This document shows positions 21,303-31,600 of a DNA stretch of 64,000 bases, piece by piece; position 1 is the first letter of the stretch; each line of letters begins with the position of its first letter. The notes under the pieces are model-generated. The model was not told the DNA's origin, ran no database searches, and saw nothing but the letters and a program-made list of their open reading frames with translations. The DNA is taken from positions 8,790,149 through 8,854,148 of the forward strand of contig OX578142.1 of the NCBI GenBank assembly GCA_951213105.1, given 5' to 3'. The position numbers and the translations under genes are program-made. This DNA is from Amaurobius ferox. Its lineage: Eukaryota > Arthropoda > Arachnida > Araneae > Amaurobiidae.

Positions 21303-21376
21303 TTATATAATATTAATTTTTTACAGCGAGTAAATTATTTTTTACAGTGAGTAGATTATTTTTTACTGTTATATAA
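21303..21376. promoter_or_regulatory. Divergent promoter region with tandem repeats
   Basis: This AT-rich spacer separates the left-going structural genes and the right-going ATPase and integrase genes. It contains two copies of ttttttacagYgagtaRattat (near 21316 and 21338) followed by a partial third (tttttactgt). Tandem sites between divergent genes suggest a shared control region. Confidence 0.5.
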
Positions 21377-22094
21377 ATTATAAAAATTAAAGATCACACG
21401 GAACCAGATGAGTTACCTGATCCTAAACAACATCCTTTGTTACCTAAACATCCATTTAGATTGCTTATAACAGGGCTTTCAGGTTCAGGTAAAACAAATT
21501 TACTGTTAAATATGATTTATGATTTTTTAAATTTTGATGCACTATATATATGCGCAAAATATTTATACGAACCTAAATATTCTAAATTACAAGAAAAATA
21601 TACAATGCTTGAAGATATAGAAAGAGAAGATATTTTGAAATGTAAGAATATAAAGAATAAGAAAACATTACTAGAATTATATGATAAATACAAAAAAGAA
21701 GTATTCTTTTCTTCAGATGATTTTATTACTGTAGATGATTTAAATCCTTCATTAAAGAATTTAGTTATTTTTAATGATTGTGTGAGAGAAAGATCAAAAA
21801 ATCATTCAGGAATTATTTATCAGAGGTAGAAAGAAAAACGCATCCATAATTTATTTATCACAGTCTTATTATTCAACTCCTATCAATATAAGAAAGAACT
21901 GTAATTACTTTATATTTTTCAATCTACAACCAAAAGAAATTCAGCAGATTATAAGAGAGATAGATGGCAAATTAAGTACTGAAGAATTCAAACAAATGTA
22001 TAATAAAAGTGTTCAAAAACAATACGATTTTTTAATGTTAGATTTAGTGAATCCAAAAATGAGATATAGAAAAAATTTGATCCTATATAAATAG
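21377..22094 (+). pseudogene. FtsK/HerA-type (A32-like) packaging ATPase, frameshifted
   Basis: The first frame (21377-21829) carries Walker A LLITGLSGSGKTNLL and Walker B NLVIFNDCV. A second frame carries the remainder: RGRKKNASIIYLSQSYY (sensor-like region) and QQIIREIDGKLSTEEF, ending at 22094. The frameshift is near 21825. No ATG opens the first frame: upstream codons are open only to 21377 and lack Met, so the start was probably mutated. The family pumps genomic DNA into the capsid in Polintons and large DNA viruses. The final codons overlap the sequence context of the next gene (tag directly before ATG). Confidence 0.87.
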
Positions 22095-22481
22095 ATGGAA
22101 GAATATTTAGAAAAAAAGCTTTATGTTTACAGAAAGAGTAGAAATTTGTATAACAAGATAAGTATTTCATTATCAATAAGCAAAGTCATCATAAGTGGAA
22201 AGGGTTTATCAGCTATTGCTTTTATTCCACTTGCTTGTTTATCTGCAGGAGTTGTAGAAGCCGTTGATCTTGCATTAAAAATAGTAGAAAGAAAAGAAGA
22301 ATATAGACATTGTTATAATTTTTATAAAGAACTCATTAATTCATTTAAAGCTAAGGAAATGACACAAGAAGAAATTTATATGCGGGAAAAGGATTTCATA
22401 AAAATTTTAAAATTTAATCCAGTTGAAAGATATGTAAAACAAATGCAATTGAATGGATATAAATTTATTCATCCTAAATAA
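22095..22481 (+). CDS. Small predicted membrane protein
   Basis: An intact 128-residue protein. It has a charged N-terminus (MEEYLEKKLYVYRKSRNLYN), a hydrophobic segment at about residues 37-62 (GLSAIAFIPLACLSAGVVEA) and a charged helical C-terminal half. Small proteins with one such segment are common in animal Polintons at this position; I do not know a function. It starts immediately after the ATPase stop, and the next gene's ATG directly follows its own stop (TAAATG), which suggests one transcription unit. Confidence 0.65.
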   Translation: MEEYLEKKLYVYRKSRNLYNKISISLSISKVIISGKGLSAIAFIPLACLSAGVVEAVDLALKIVERKEEYRHCYNFYKELINSFKAKEMTQEEIYMREKDFIKILKFNPVERYVKQMQLNGYKFIHPK

Positions 22482-23011
22482 ATGGTGTGTAAAAAAATAT
22501 TCATATTTTTAAAGAAACAAAAGATGAAGGTATAGTAGGTTTAATTAGAGGTGGTGATATTGTTGGATGGTTACAAGATAAAATAAATCCTCCAGAAATG
22601 CATTTACCAGGATATCGATATTGCGGTCCTTTTACAAAATTAGATAAAAGATTAAAAAGAGATGATCCTGGAATAAATAGAGTTGATAAAGCATGTAAAA
22701 AGCATGATATTTCTTATAGTAAAACAAAAGATACAAAACAGAGACATGTTGCTGATCAAGAATTAATAGATGATTTAAATACAATAGAAGATCCAACATT
22801 TCGAGAAAGAATAGATAGAGGATTTATTAAACCTATTATTAAAGCTAAAATAACTTCTGGAATGGGTTCTATAAATATGTATTGTGTGAAGTGTAAAAAG
22901 AAAACCGAAATTGAAAAATATCATGAAACTACTTCTAAAAATAATAAACCAATGGGTAAAGGTATTTGTATAATTTGTGGAAGTAAAAAGAATACTTTTT
23001 TAGGGTCTTAA
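22482..23011 (+). CDS. Phospholipase A2-domain protein with C-terminal DUF5679-like zinc ribbon
   Basis: The open part with a clear product runs 22508-23011. It contains a short glycine-rich lead (GLIRGGDIVGWL), then the viral PLA2 core: GYRYCGPFTKLD (calcium loop), and DKACKKHDISYS with the catalytic His-Asp pair, as in parvovirus VP1 unique regions. The C-terminus is a separate module, MYCVKCKKKTEIEKYHETTS followed by CIICGSKK, which matches the DUF5679 zinc-ribbon pattern. The ATG at 22482 (TAAATAAATGG context) is one base out of frame with the PLA2 frame across a run of seven A, so a homopolymer indel breaks the authentic start. In virions such PLA2 domains act on endosomal membranes; here that is inference. 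Confidence 0.8.
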
Positions 23012-24069
23012 AAGAAACATATTATAATCCAGAAACAGGATATTGTGGAATTAATGAATTGAAAAGAAAAATAGGATTACCTAATGTTTATTGTGGAATT
23101 AATGAATTGAAAAGAAAAATAGGATTACCTAATGTTGAAGAATTTTTACATGAACAAGATGTATATACTAGATATAAACCTGTCATACGTAAATTTAAAA
23201 GAAGAAGAGTTTATGTTCCAAACGGTAATAATCAATTTGATGCTGATTGCGCTATTTATAAAAAATTATAGCAAATATAATGATGGAACTAATTATTTGT
23301 TAACAGTTATAGATGCTTTTAATAAATATGCTTGGGCTTTCCCTATAAAAAGAAAAACATCTGAAGAAGTCGTACAAGCTTTCAAAGAAGTTTTTAAAGA
23401 AAGAATACCGACATTTATATTGATGGATGAAGGTACTGAATTTACAGGAAAAGTTACACAAAAGCTATTTAAAGATTATAACATAAAATGGTTTACGACT
23501 TATAATAAAGAAATAAAATCTGCAATAGCTGAGAGATTTAATAGAAGTACAAGAGAAAAAATTATAAAACATATGCACGCTAACAATACTAAAAGATATA
23601 TTGATGTATTACCCAAATTACTTAAAAATTATAACAATTCATATCATAGATCAATAAAAATGACACCCGTTGAGGCTAGTCGAGACGAAAATGAATCTCA
23701 AGTTTATAAAAATTTATATACGAAAAAGATCATAAAAAAACCTAATTTTAAGATAGGGGATAGAGTTAGAATATCAACAATTAAAAAAACATTCAGGAAA
23801 GTAGATTATTCTACATTTACGGAGGAAATTTTTATGGTTTCTGAAGTAATCAAAACAGATCCAATTACTTATCGATTAAAAGATTTAAACAGTAAAGAAA
23901 TTGAAGGAACTTTTTATGAATATGAAATGGTAAAATATAATAAAAAAGATGATGTATATAACATTGAGAAAATCATAAAAAAGAAAGGAAATAAATATTT
24001 TGTAAAATGATTAGGATATCCTGATGAATTTAATAGTTGGACATCCGATTTATGCGATGTTAGTTTTTG
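23012..24069 (+). pseudogene. Polinton integrase (rve, chromodomain), disrupted
   Basis: The N-terminal part (23012-23271) contains GYCGINELKRKIGLPNV, partly duplicated, then VYTRYKPVIRKFKRRR and the first catalytic Asp in QFDADC. The core continues in another frame: YLLTVIDAFNKYAWAFP, second Asp in LMDEGTEFTG and the Glu in SAIAERFNRSTREK, then an SH3-like region (FKIGDRVRIS). The end is a chromodomain: KGNKYFVK, then a TGA at 24008-24010 where Trp is expected, then LGYPDEFNSW to 24069. So there are a frameshift near 23260, a 48-bp tandem duplication and a nonsense codon. The family inserts Polintons with 6-bp duplications, as observed here. Confidence 0.9.
23041..23136 (+). repeat. Perfect 48-bp tandem duplication in integrase
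   Basis: 23041-23088 and 23089-23136 are identical. The unit encodes YCGINELKRKIGLPNV and keeps the frame. Absence of any difference implies a recent event or an assembly artefact. Confidence 0.92.
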
Positions 24070-24238
24070 ATATAATTCTTTTTAATTAACATATTTAATT
24101 TTCTTGGCTATTTTTATATTCTTTATTATAAACTTTATCATTAGAAATCTAAGAACATATATGAGGAATCAAGTCTTGATATGATCCAGATATTTTAGTA
24201 TATTGATTAGTTTTAAAATAATATCATAGTTATTGGTA

Positions 24239-24509
24239 TGCTCTGATCTGAGCACACCAAAATCATTATTAATTTTCCAAATTTTATTAATATTATTATA
24301 TCAAAAGTGGTCCCCCCAGATCTGGGGGGGGGGGGCATATCTATCATCTATTTTAGAGTGCCCAGATCTGGGCATTGAAGAATTATTACCAGATAATGAA
24401 CCTTTTATTTCTATATCATAATCTTTACAAGATAATGAACCTTTTATTATATTAAAAGTGGTCCGCGCAGATCTGTGCGGGGCATATTTAGAGTGCCCAG
24501 ATCTGGGCA
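24239..24509. promoter_or_regulatory. Cluster of AGATCT-type palindromes
   Basis: Five palindromes lie in 270 bases: 24239-24254 (TGCTCTGATCTGAGCA, centre GATC), 24312-24329 (CCCCCCAGATCTGGGGGG), 24359-24374 and 24494-24509 (TGCCCAGATCTGGGCA) and 24463-24480 (CCGCGCAGATCTGTGCGG). They form two repeated pairs: a first palindrome framed by aaaagtggt and ggggcatat, then TGCCCAGATCTGGGCA. The segment agataatgaaccttttatt also recurs. Arms differ between members but remain complementary. No gene overlaps them; they follow the integrase gene. Confidence 0.75.
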
Positions 24510-24706
24510 GTCTAGAATTTTCATCTAATTTTATTATTTAACTCTTCTATTAAATTTTTTTTTACCGACTGCTTGAAAGATTTTTAGTTGGTATGCATAA
24601 TAATAAAGGACTTTAAAATGATTATAGATTTGATCATTGGTTAAAGAAGTAAAGACTTTAAATTTATTTCTTCTTTATAAGATATCTGGAATTTTATTTT
24701 ATTTTT

Positions 24707-24860
24707 ATGGAAGGAATTATACAAAACAATACATTAAAATTTGATGATAATCCTTGGTTTAAAGGAATAACTAAAATATTAGGTTATAAGACATGCAATA
24801 AAAGATAATATAAATAAGACATTAAAGATTTTAACAACGTGGGTAATATGCCCACGTCTA
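24707..24860 (+). pseudogene. BRO-N-like domain remnant
   Basis: A 34-codon frame (24707-24808) begins MEGIIQNNTLKFDDNPWFKG and continues ITKILGYKTC. In a shifted frame it is followed by AIKDNINKTLKI. The pattern DNPWF-G-xI-xILGYK-xxxAI-D is that of the BRO-N domain of baculovirus and other large-virus repeated ORF proteins. Only the first half of the domain is left. Assignment is by recalled motif, and the fragment is short. Confidence 0.5.
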
Positions 24861-24960
24861 AATTACATTTTATTTTAAGGATTTGAGGGGGCCTGAAACG
24901 GACCCATTAAAATCCATCCATTGATATAACAATTCAAACCCCATTTATAGGACGGGGTTT
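24837..24960. promoter_or_regulatory. Two further intergenic hairpins
   Basis: ACGTGGG at 24837-24843 pairs with CCCACGT at 24851-24857 (7-base loop). AAACCCC at 24936-24942 pairs with GGGGTTT at 24954-24960 (11-base loop). Both GC-rich stems stand out in very AT-rich sequence. Function unknown. Confidence 0.5.
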
Positions 24961-25039
24961 AAAGGTAATGAAATATTTATAAATGAATCCTGTTGTATTA
25001 GGATACCTATTGTTATTAATTAGATTTCGTAGTAAATAA

Positions 25040-25270
25040 ATGAATGTTAACTTCTTTGACGGTGTTGAAATGGTTGAATCGATTGATATTTCAGATAATG
25101 AAGTTTCAGATAATGAAGTAGCGCATAATTTAAAGATGAAATTAATGTATTCAGATAATGAATATTTTTATATTACAGATTATGAGAGTTTAAACCAAAG
25201 AAATAAGAGTAGAATTAGTTATTTTAATCGAATAAAAAGGAGGTATAATATTACTCAAGAAGTTGAGTAA
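25040..25270 (+). CDS. Small acidic protein of unknown function
   Basis: A 76-residue frame starting MNVNFFDGVEMVESIDI, with a repeated SDNE unit (DISDNEVSDNEV, then YSDNEYF) and a basic C-terminus (NRIKRRYNITQ). The ATG is in the context TAAATAAATGA, the start motif shared with the element's other genes, which is the main reason to believe it. No recognisable domain. Confidence 0.45.
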   Translation: MNVNFFDGVEMVESIDISDNEVSDNEVAHNLKMKLMYSDNEYFYITDYESLNQRNKSRISYFNRIKRRYNITQEVE

Positions 25271-25331
25271 ATGTTTTTAAAATTTTTAGATTTTATGTAA
25301 TTATGAGAAATCAGTTAATTATTATTATTTT

Positions 25332-25463
25332 ATGAAAAAGATTTGTGATTTTTTTAAAATTGAAAATAATATGAAGGTCCAAAGACTTTGTTATAAAGTC
25401 AAAAAGAAATATGAAAAAATATGGAATGATTTCAGTGAAAATATTATTACAATCCCCTTATAA
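25332..25463 (+). CDS. Short basic ORF of unknown function
   Basis: A 43-residue frame MKKICDFFKIENNMKVQRLC...; no domain recognised and the start lacks the usual context. It might be a remnant. An ATG with the TAATAAATGG context follows at 25480, but its gene is interrupted by the transposon at 25507. Confidence 0.3.
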   Translation: MKKICDFFKIENNMKVQRLCYKVKKKYEKIWNDFSENIITIPL

Positions 25464-26373
25464 AAATAAATCATAATAAATGGAAGTGATAAGAAAGACA
25501 CTGTTAAGGCCCTATCACACTCAAGAACTTTTGGAACAACCAACTATTTCGAACAACTTTTACCCCAATTTTTCAGCGAAAAAGTTGGCGATAGGGTTAT
25601 TGACAGTTTGAAGAAGTTGTGCTAAATGACAAAACTATGGCGGTATGTTTATCGCCTTTTGGCAACAACTATACATTTGTACATGTGCTTTTCGGCAGGC
25701 AGCGCGTTCTCGCTTCGACTTCGGCAGTAAAACAAGACTTTTACTTTGTACTTCCTTTTGCAACCTTTATTACTTTGTAATTATGACTAAATTGCTATCA
25801 GCTGCAGGGAAAAATCAAATATGCCTTGGCATAATTACGCTAGGATTATTCCTGCTTAAGAAGAAGAAACAAAGTAAACCGAGAAGGATGTGGACAAAAT
25901 CTATTGTAAATTTTTGATTTGCTCTTTTTTATATGGATTACTTCAGATATCAGAAGCTTAAACAGATGAATGAACATTAAAAAATATTTTGATTTGTCAC
26001 ACATCCGTATAAAAAAGCAAATAAATATTTGTTGAAAAATATTCACTCTATTTTAAGATACAAAATTAGCTTAAAAAGCGATATTGCTGATATTGACTGA
26101 AATGAAACAAAGAAAAAGAAAACGTAAAAAGTATTTAAATTCAAGAATGCCATCATTAAAATATCATGTCTTAAACAAATTTAAGTTCATTACCATTTTA
26201 TACTTGATTTTAAAGGTTTTCAAATACGTATCTATATTAAATAACCGAAGATGTTCTTTGCTCATTTGTAACGTTTAAAATATTTCTTATTAAAGTAAAC
26301 TTTTAAAAATTATTTTATCTACATTTATATTTATTGAGTAATTATGTTTTAAAATAAATTTTTAAATGTACAT

Positions 26374-26859
26374 TCCATCTATAGCTGGTATAAAGTATAC
26401 TTCAAGATGTTTTTCAAAGTAACTTCGAAATAAATTTTTATAAGCATTCAAATTTAAAAGAGTAAACTTTTCATATTTACATACAAACTTATTTTTTTTA
26501 TTAAGAGTAAATGATTTTCAAATGTATTGTAAATTTCTAATTGTCTATGTGCGTTTAAAATAATAAAAAAATTCTTCAAATGTTAGCATTAAATTATTAA
26601 AATTTCAAAGTAGTTTGATTTTTGCTTTTATTCTAATCTAAAATGTTCAAAATTACATGTCGAAAGATAACTACTACTCGTATAAGGATGTTCGATGATT
26701 TCTGTCTAATTTTACATGCACATTTTATATTTGCTGATTTTACAAGCACTTTTTACTTAAGAATATAATCAATCCATTTATACCTGGTATAAAGTATACT
26801 TCAAGATATTTTTCAAAGTAACTTCGAAATAAATTTTTATAAGCATTCAAATTTAAAAA
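26374..26859. repeat. Direct repeats of about 85 bp inside the Harbinger-like element
   Basis: 26374-26456 and 26775-26857 share tataaagtatacttcaagat and, further on, cttcgaaataaatttttata with only a few differences. They are about 400 bases apart. Confidence 0.8.
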
Positions 26860-27000
26860 TAATTTACTGATATAAGGTTATTTTGTATATCGAACGTAAA
26901 ATAATTTAAAACAAAAAAATTCTGCAGATTATTAAAGAAAAACTGTATTTGAATATTTTAGCAACAGATGGCAGCACTTGTAAAATTTAAAATTCACATG

Positions 27001-27066
27001 GATTCGAACCAGAGCCCAGTCGTTTGCCGAGTTGATTCTCTACCACCCAAGCCATAACTTCACATT
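27001..27066 (-). repeat. tRNA-derived SINE head
   Basis: On the minus strand the sequence has an A-box-like tggcttgggtggtagag and a B-box GGTTCGAATCC with tRNA-like spacing. The expected acceptor stem does not pair, so this is a tRNA-like SINE head or relic, not a functional tRNA gene. It lies inside the Harbinger-like element. Confidence 0.6.
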
Positions 27067-28194
27067 TGAAGTGTACTAACAAATTATATCATGCAATGCA
27101 TTTACTGTTATTTTAGAGTACTATTTTGAAGAGTAAACAGAATAAGTTTTCAAGTTGTTTTAGTATTGCAATAGAAGGATAAAAAAAAGTCTATGGAGAA
27201 CATACATGAAAATTCATTTTCTAAATTCTGTCTGATGTTTTTTTTTAACGATTCGAGAAAGAGAACATAATTGTATTCGTTAAAACAAGGAAATTGCCAT
27301 AGTGTAGTAAATATTCTAAAACAATTTAAATTAGGATCCTTTGTGTTTTGTGATGGAATCACTTTAGTTAGCTTATTTTAGAAAACTGATGAAATATGTA
27401 TATATCTCCAAAGCAAACTCGCGTACGCTCTTGTTTAAATTCACAGAAAGGCGGATTTTCTGAAACGCATCTATACTGTAAACTAGCAAGCCGCTGGTAA
27501 ATATAAATTTGAATCAGAAGAGACCAAAGAGATTATATTAGTAATAATATCTTAATTTTTATTATATAATATTTCATGTATATAAAATCGCTTTGGAAGA
27601 GATGGTTCGTAAAGATGATATTTTCTCATACGCATGTTTCTTCAAATTCTTTTTTAAATACAGTGGATCTTTTAGATTCCACAAAAATGATTTTTCACGT
27701 ATTGATTCAATTAACTCCATTTCCATCTCGCATGACTACTTTTTTCGACTTCGAGACGACTTCCATTGACATCCACCTTTATGACACAGAAATATTATAA
27801 ATACTTAACAAAATTCTAAATCTAAACTAAAATAATACTTCGCGCTGCCCCCCTGGTTATTATATCAATATAATCATCTGTTATTATATTCTATCTGTTC
27901 GCGCTCCACAGATTTAAACTTGCGCGAGGATTTCACGCCAAACCAGAATGTAGTAGAATCAGCGCCAACCTTTCTACATACATGATTCCTTCGCTACTCA
28001 TCTGTGATTGGCTGGCTGGTAAAAAATTGTCCCAAATGAACAACTTTTTCTATACCGGTCAGATAAAGTTGTCCCAATTTTTTGACCTTCTTTCACACGA
28101 GTTTTCCCCCAACTCGGCGTAAAAATTGTTCGAAAAGTTGGTTGTCCGAAAAATTGCCAGAAAAGTTGTTGAATGTGATAGGGCCTTAAGATAA

Positions 28195-28383
28195 CCTATA
28201 GATGATTTCTATAAACATCATAATTATGGTAAATTTAATCATGACAGTATTTGTAAAATTTGTAAATCTAAGATTAGTTATACGAAATATAATTGTGAAT
28301 GTGGAAAACAGTATACATATCTTCATAAACAAAGACATTTGAGAAGTAATTATCATATCAAGCGAGTTGTGAAAAGTATTTAA
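28195..28383 (+). pseudogene. Zinc-finger protein fragment
   Basis: The open frame encodes ICKICKSKISYTKYNCECGK followed by QYTYLHKQRHLRSNYH, giving two Cys pairs and a C-x-C...H...H pattern as in small C2H2 proteins. There is no ATG in frame, and an in-frame stop lies at 28192. The Harbinger-like insertion ends at 28185, immediately upstream, and has separated this piece from its 5' part, possibly the gene starting at 25480. Small zinc-finger genes beside the polymerase occur in some Polintons (recall). Confidence 0.5.
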
Positions 28384-28401
28384 AAAAATATTTCCTAATA
28401 A

Positions 28402-28617
28402 ATGGACATGCAACTGAGAACAAAGACTATTGGTGAACTCAGAAGTGTTTTAAAATGTTTAAATGTAAAACAACCAAAAGGTTGTAAAAAAGATGAATTA
28501 ATTAGATTATTAATTAAATATATTAAAAAAACAGGTGAATATAAACCTGTTTTAGTAGATTTATTAAATTTAGATATATCAAAATACTTGGGAAAAAAAG
28601 AAGAAAATATTTATTAG
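28402..28617 (+). CDS. SAP-like N-terminal segment, probably 5' part of DNA polymerase gene
   Basis: 71 residues starting MDMQLRTKTIGELRSVLKCL in a TAATAAATGG context. The pattern IGELRSVLKxLNVKxPKGCKKDELIRLLIKYI is SAP-like (two helices with the GxxK-xELIxxL signature). It ends 50 bases before the next long frame of the polymerase. In several Polintons such a segment is the N-terminus of PolB, so a frameshift near 28610 probably separates one gene into two. A separate small DNA-binding protein is the alternative. Confidence 0.6.
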   Translation: MDMQLRTKTIGELRSVLKCLNVKQPKGCKKDELIRLLIKYIKKTGEYKPVLVDLLNLDISKYLGKKEENIY

Positions 28618-28666
28618 AAAAACTGAAAGACGTAATAAAATTAAAAAGGGTTTTGATTCTTTTAAT

Positions 28667-31600
28667 TTGAAATTTGATAATAAGGAATTTAAGCCAAAAG
28701 AAGAAAAAAAGATTAAAACAGAAGTGAATCTTAAAAAATTATTTACTCCTGATCTTACAGAACAATTGAAACAATTTATTAATGATCCTAAAAATAGGCG
28801 TAAACTTAAGAATATATTTGATTATTTTGGTTTGAAATATAAAGATGGAGAATTGGTAAAAAGGAAAGAAAAGAAAGTAGAAATAGAAGTTTATCTTGAA
28901 GATTTATTTAAACCTGATTATGAAATTGTTCAAATTAGTCAAAAATATATTAAAAAATATAACACATATAGGCATATTTATAAAATTGTAGAAATCAATG
29001 AACTTAGACCTGAACAATATCATAATATTTTAAAGGATTTATTTAGAAAAGCTATTGGAAAAGTAGAAGGAAAAGTAGATATTGTAGTACACAATCCTGC
29101 ATTAAATCAACCCTTTCATCCTAAGATGATGTCAACTCGAGAAGCCTATGATACCTATTTAGATGTTTTAACACATAAAATTGAATACAAAGAATTAGAT
29201 ATTAAAGAATGTATATTCCATTTTCATGTAATAAAGTTACCACACGGAGGAAAACATCTAAAAATTCTCAAAGAAGATGATATCGCAAACAAAAAGAGTA
29301 TTTGTCAAATTAAAAACAACAATAATATATGTTTAGCTAGATCTATTGTAGTTGCTCTATCTATTCAAAATCCTGAACTTTTATGTAAGAAATTAAATCA
29401 TAAAACATTAAATAAAAATGACATTCTATGTATTAAAAAAGGAAGAAAATTACAAAAAACGTTAGCTGAAAAATTACATGAAAGGTGTGAAATTCCTTTA
29501 GAAATTTGTAATTTAGAGCATGTTAAAAAATTTGAAGAATTCTTAAATATTCAAATTACTATATTTTGTAGAGAAAATTTTAATGAAAGAATATACAGTG
29601 GCACTTATAAAACTACTTGTATATACATTTTCAAAAATAGAAATCATTTTGATACCATTACATCTGTTACAGGATTTTTAGGAAAAAACAATTATTGTGA
29701 TTACTGTAAGGTGAGTTATAAAAGAAGCGATCAGCATAAATGTTTATTAAAATGTGATAGATGTTTTAGAAAAGAAAGTAATTGCGAAGGTGATGATATC
29801 CTGTGTAATGAATGTTTTCGAAGTTTTAAAGGCGAAAACTGTTTTGAAAATCATAAAAATAAATTAAAAAAATTGTCTGTTTGTGAAAAACTATGGAAAT
29901 GTTTAAAATGTAAGAGAAATATCAACAGAAATAGAAGAAAACCTGAAGATCATAAATGTAGAGAAAGACAATGTAAAAATTGTAGACAATGGGGTTCAAA
30001 AGATCATAGGTGTTATATGAAAACAAAAAAAAGCTAAGGGTAGAACCTGTAAAAATATTTGTTCTACAAGAACTCAAGAATGGTGTAATATATGTCAAAA
30101 ATATAGATTTCCTGAAAATTATATGTATGGTAGAATGTGTGAAAACAAATGTAATTACAAAAGTAATGACAGATATAATTGGTGTGATACATGTAAATAT
30201 TCAGGATTTACACAAAAATATGTTTTTTGACGTTGAAACGAATCAAGAGACAGAAAACCATGAAGTAAATCTAGTTATAAATCAAGATTTTGATGGAAAA
30301 GAAAACATATTTAAGAATGAAAATGACTATTGTAAATGGTTATTTGATAAGAGGCACGTAGGTTATACCGTATTAGCTCATTATGGAAAAGGTTTTGACT
30401 TTCAATTTATAGCTAAATACTGTTTTAAAAATAAAATTAAAGTTTTTACAATATATCAAGGAAATAAACTCATTTATATGGAAGCAAACAAATATGCTAT
30501 AAGGTTTATAAATTCTATTAATTTTACATTGATTCCATTAAGAAAATTTCCTAAAACGTTTGGATTAACAGAATTGGCAAAAGGATATTTTCCTCATTTG
30601 TTTAACACTATTAAAAATCAAACTTATATAGGAAAATATCCTAAAAAATACTATTATGGCTATGATACTATGACTTTAGAAGATAGAGCATTGTTTAATA
30701 AATGGTACAAATCTGTAAAAAATGAAATCTTTAATTTTCAAAAAGAAATTATAAAATACTGTAGGTCTGATGTAGATATTTTAAGAAAAGGATGTTTAGA
30801 ATTGAGAAGATTATTTTTAGAAATAGCTAATATAGATTCTTTTAAATATATCACTTTAGAAGGTGTTTGTATGGCTATATATAGAGATAAATTCATACCT
30901 GAGGATACAATAGCTATAGATGAAGAGATCATCAAACAAGATCAATACAGTAAAAAGTCAATTGCTTGGCTAAATTATTTATCTCAAAAACATAAAATAA
31001 ATATACAACATGCTTTAAATGGAGGAGAGAAAAAAAATAAAATTAGACAGTAAAACTTATAAAGTAGATGGTTTTTACGATAATACAGTATATCAATTTC
31101 AAGGTTGTCATTGGCATGGATGTAATAGTTGTTACAGAAAATCTACTTTAAATAAACAAAATCAAATATGTATGGGTGATTTATATGAAAAAACAAAAAA
31201 GATAAATAATAAGATAAAAGACGCAGGATATGAGTTAATTGAGATATGGGAATGTGATTTTGATAATGATAAAGAAATTAAAAAATATATGAAAAAAGAA
31301 TGAAAAAGAGATTTTATAGAACCTTTAAATCCTGGAGATGCCTTCTATGGGGGCAGATGTGAACCAACCAAATTAAAATATGAAATGAAAAATAAACAGA
31401 AAGGTCGATATATTGATGTATGTTCACTGTATCCGACTGTAAATTATTTTGATTATTATCCTATTGGGCATCCTAAAAAGATCTATAATCCTAAAAAATA
31501 TGATGAGAATTGGTTTGGGATGATACAGTGTAAAGTACTTCCTCCTAGAAAATTATATCATCCTGTATTGCCTTATAAAGAAGAAAAATTGATATTTAGT

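Larger units (their letters stand above)
25507..28185. mobile_element. PIF/Harbinger-like non-autonomous transposon inside the Polinton
   Basis: The ends are inverted: (A)GGCCCTATCACACTCAA at left and its complement (GGCCCTATCACATTCAA) at right, flanked by TTA or TTAA (25504-25507, 28186-28189). Subterminal repeats of gaacaactttt or aaaagttgttc occur at both ends. About 2.68 kb. No transposase is encoded; a short frame near 25830-25915 (LGLFLLKKKKQSKPRRMWTK) resembles the basic start of Harbinger nucleases. A three-base TTA duplication fits PIF/Harbinger; TTAA would instead suggest piggyBac or Kolobok, so the superfamily is not certain. Insertion postdates the Polinton. Confidence 0.75.

Noticed and set aside
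27001..27066. Functional tRNA gene
   Set aside because: A- and B-box-like sequences are present, but the acceptor stem does not pair, so it was kept as a SINE head.
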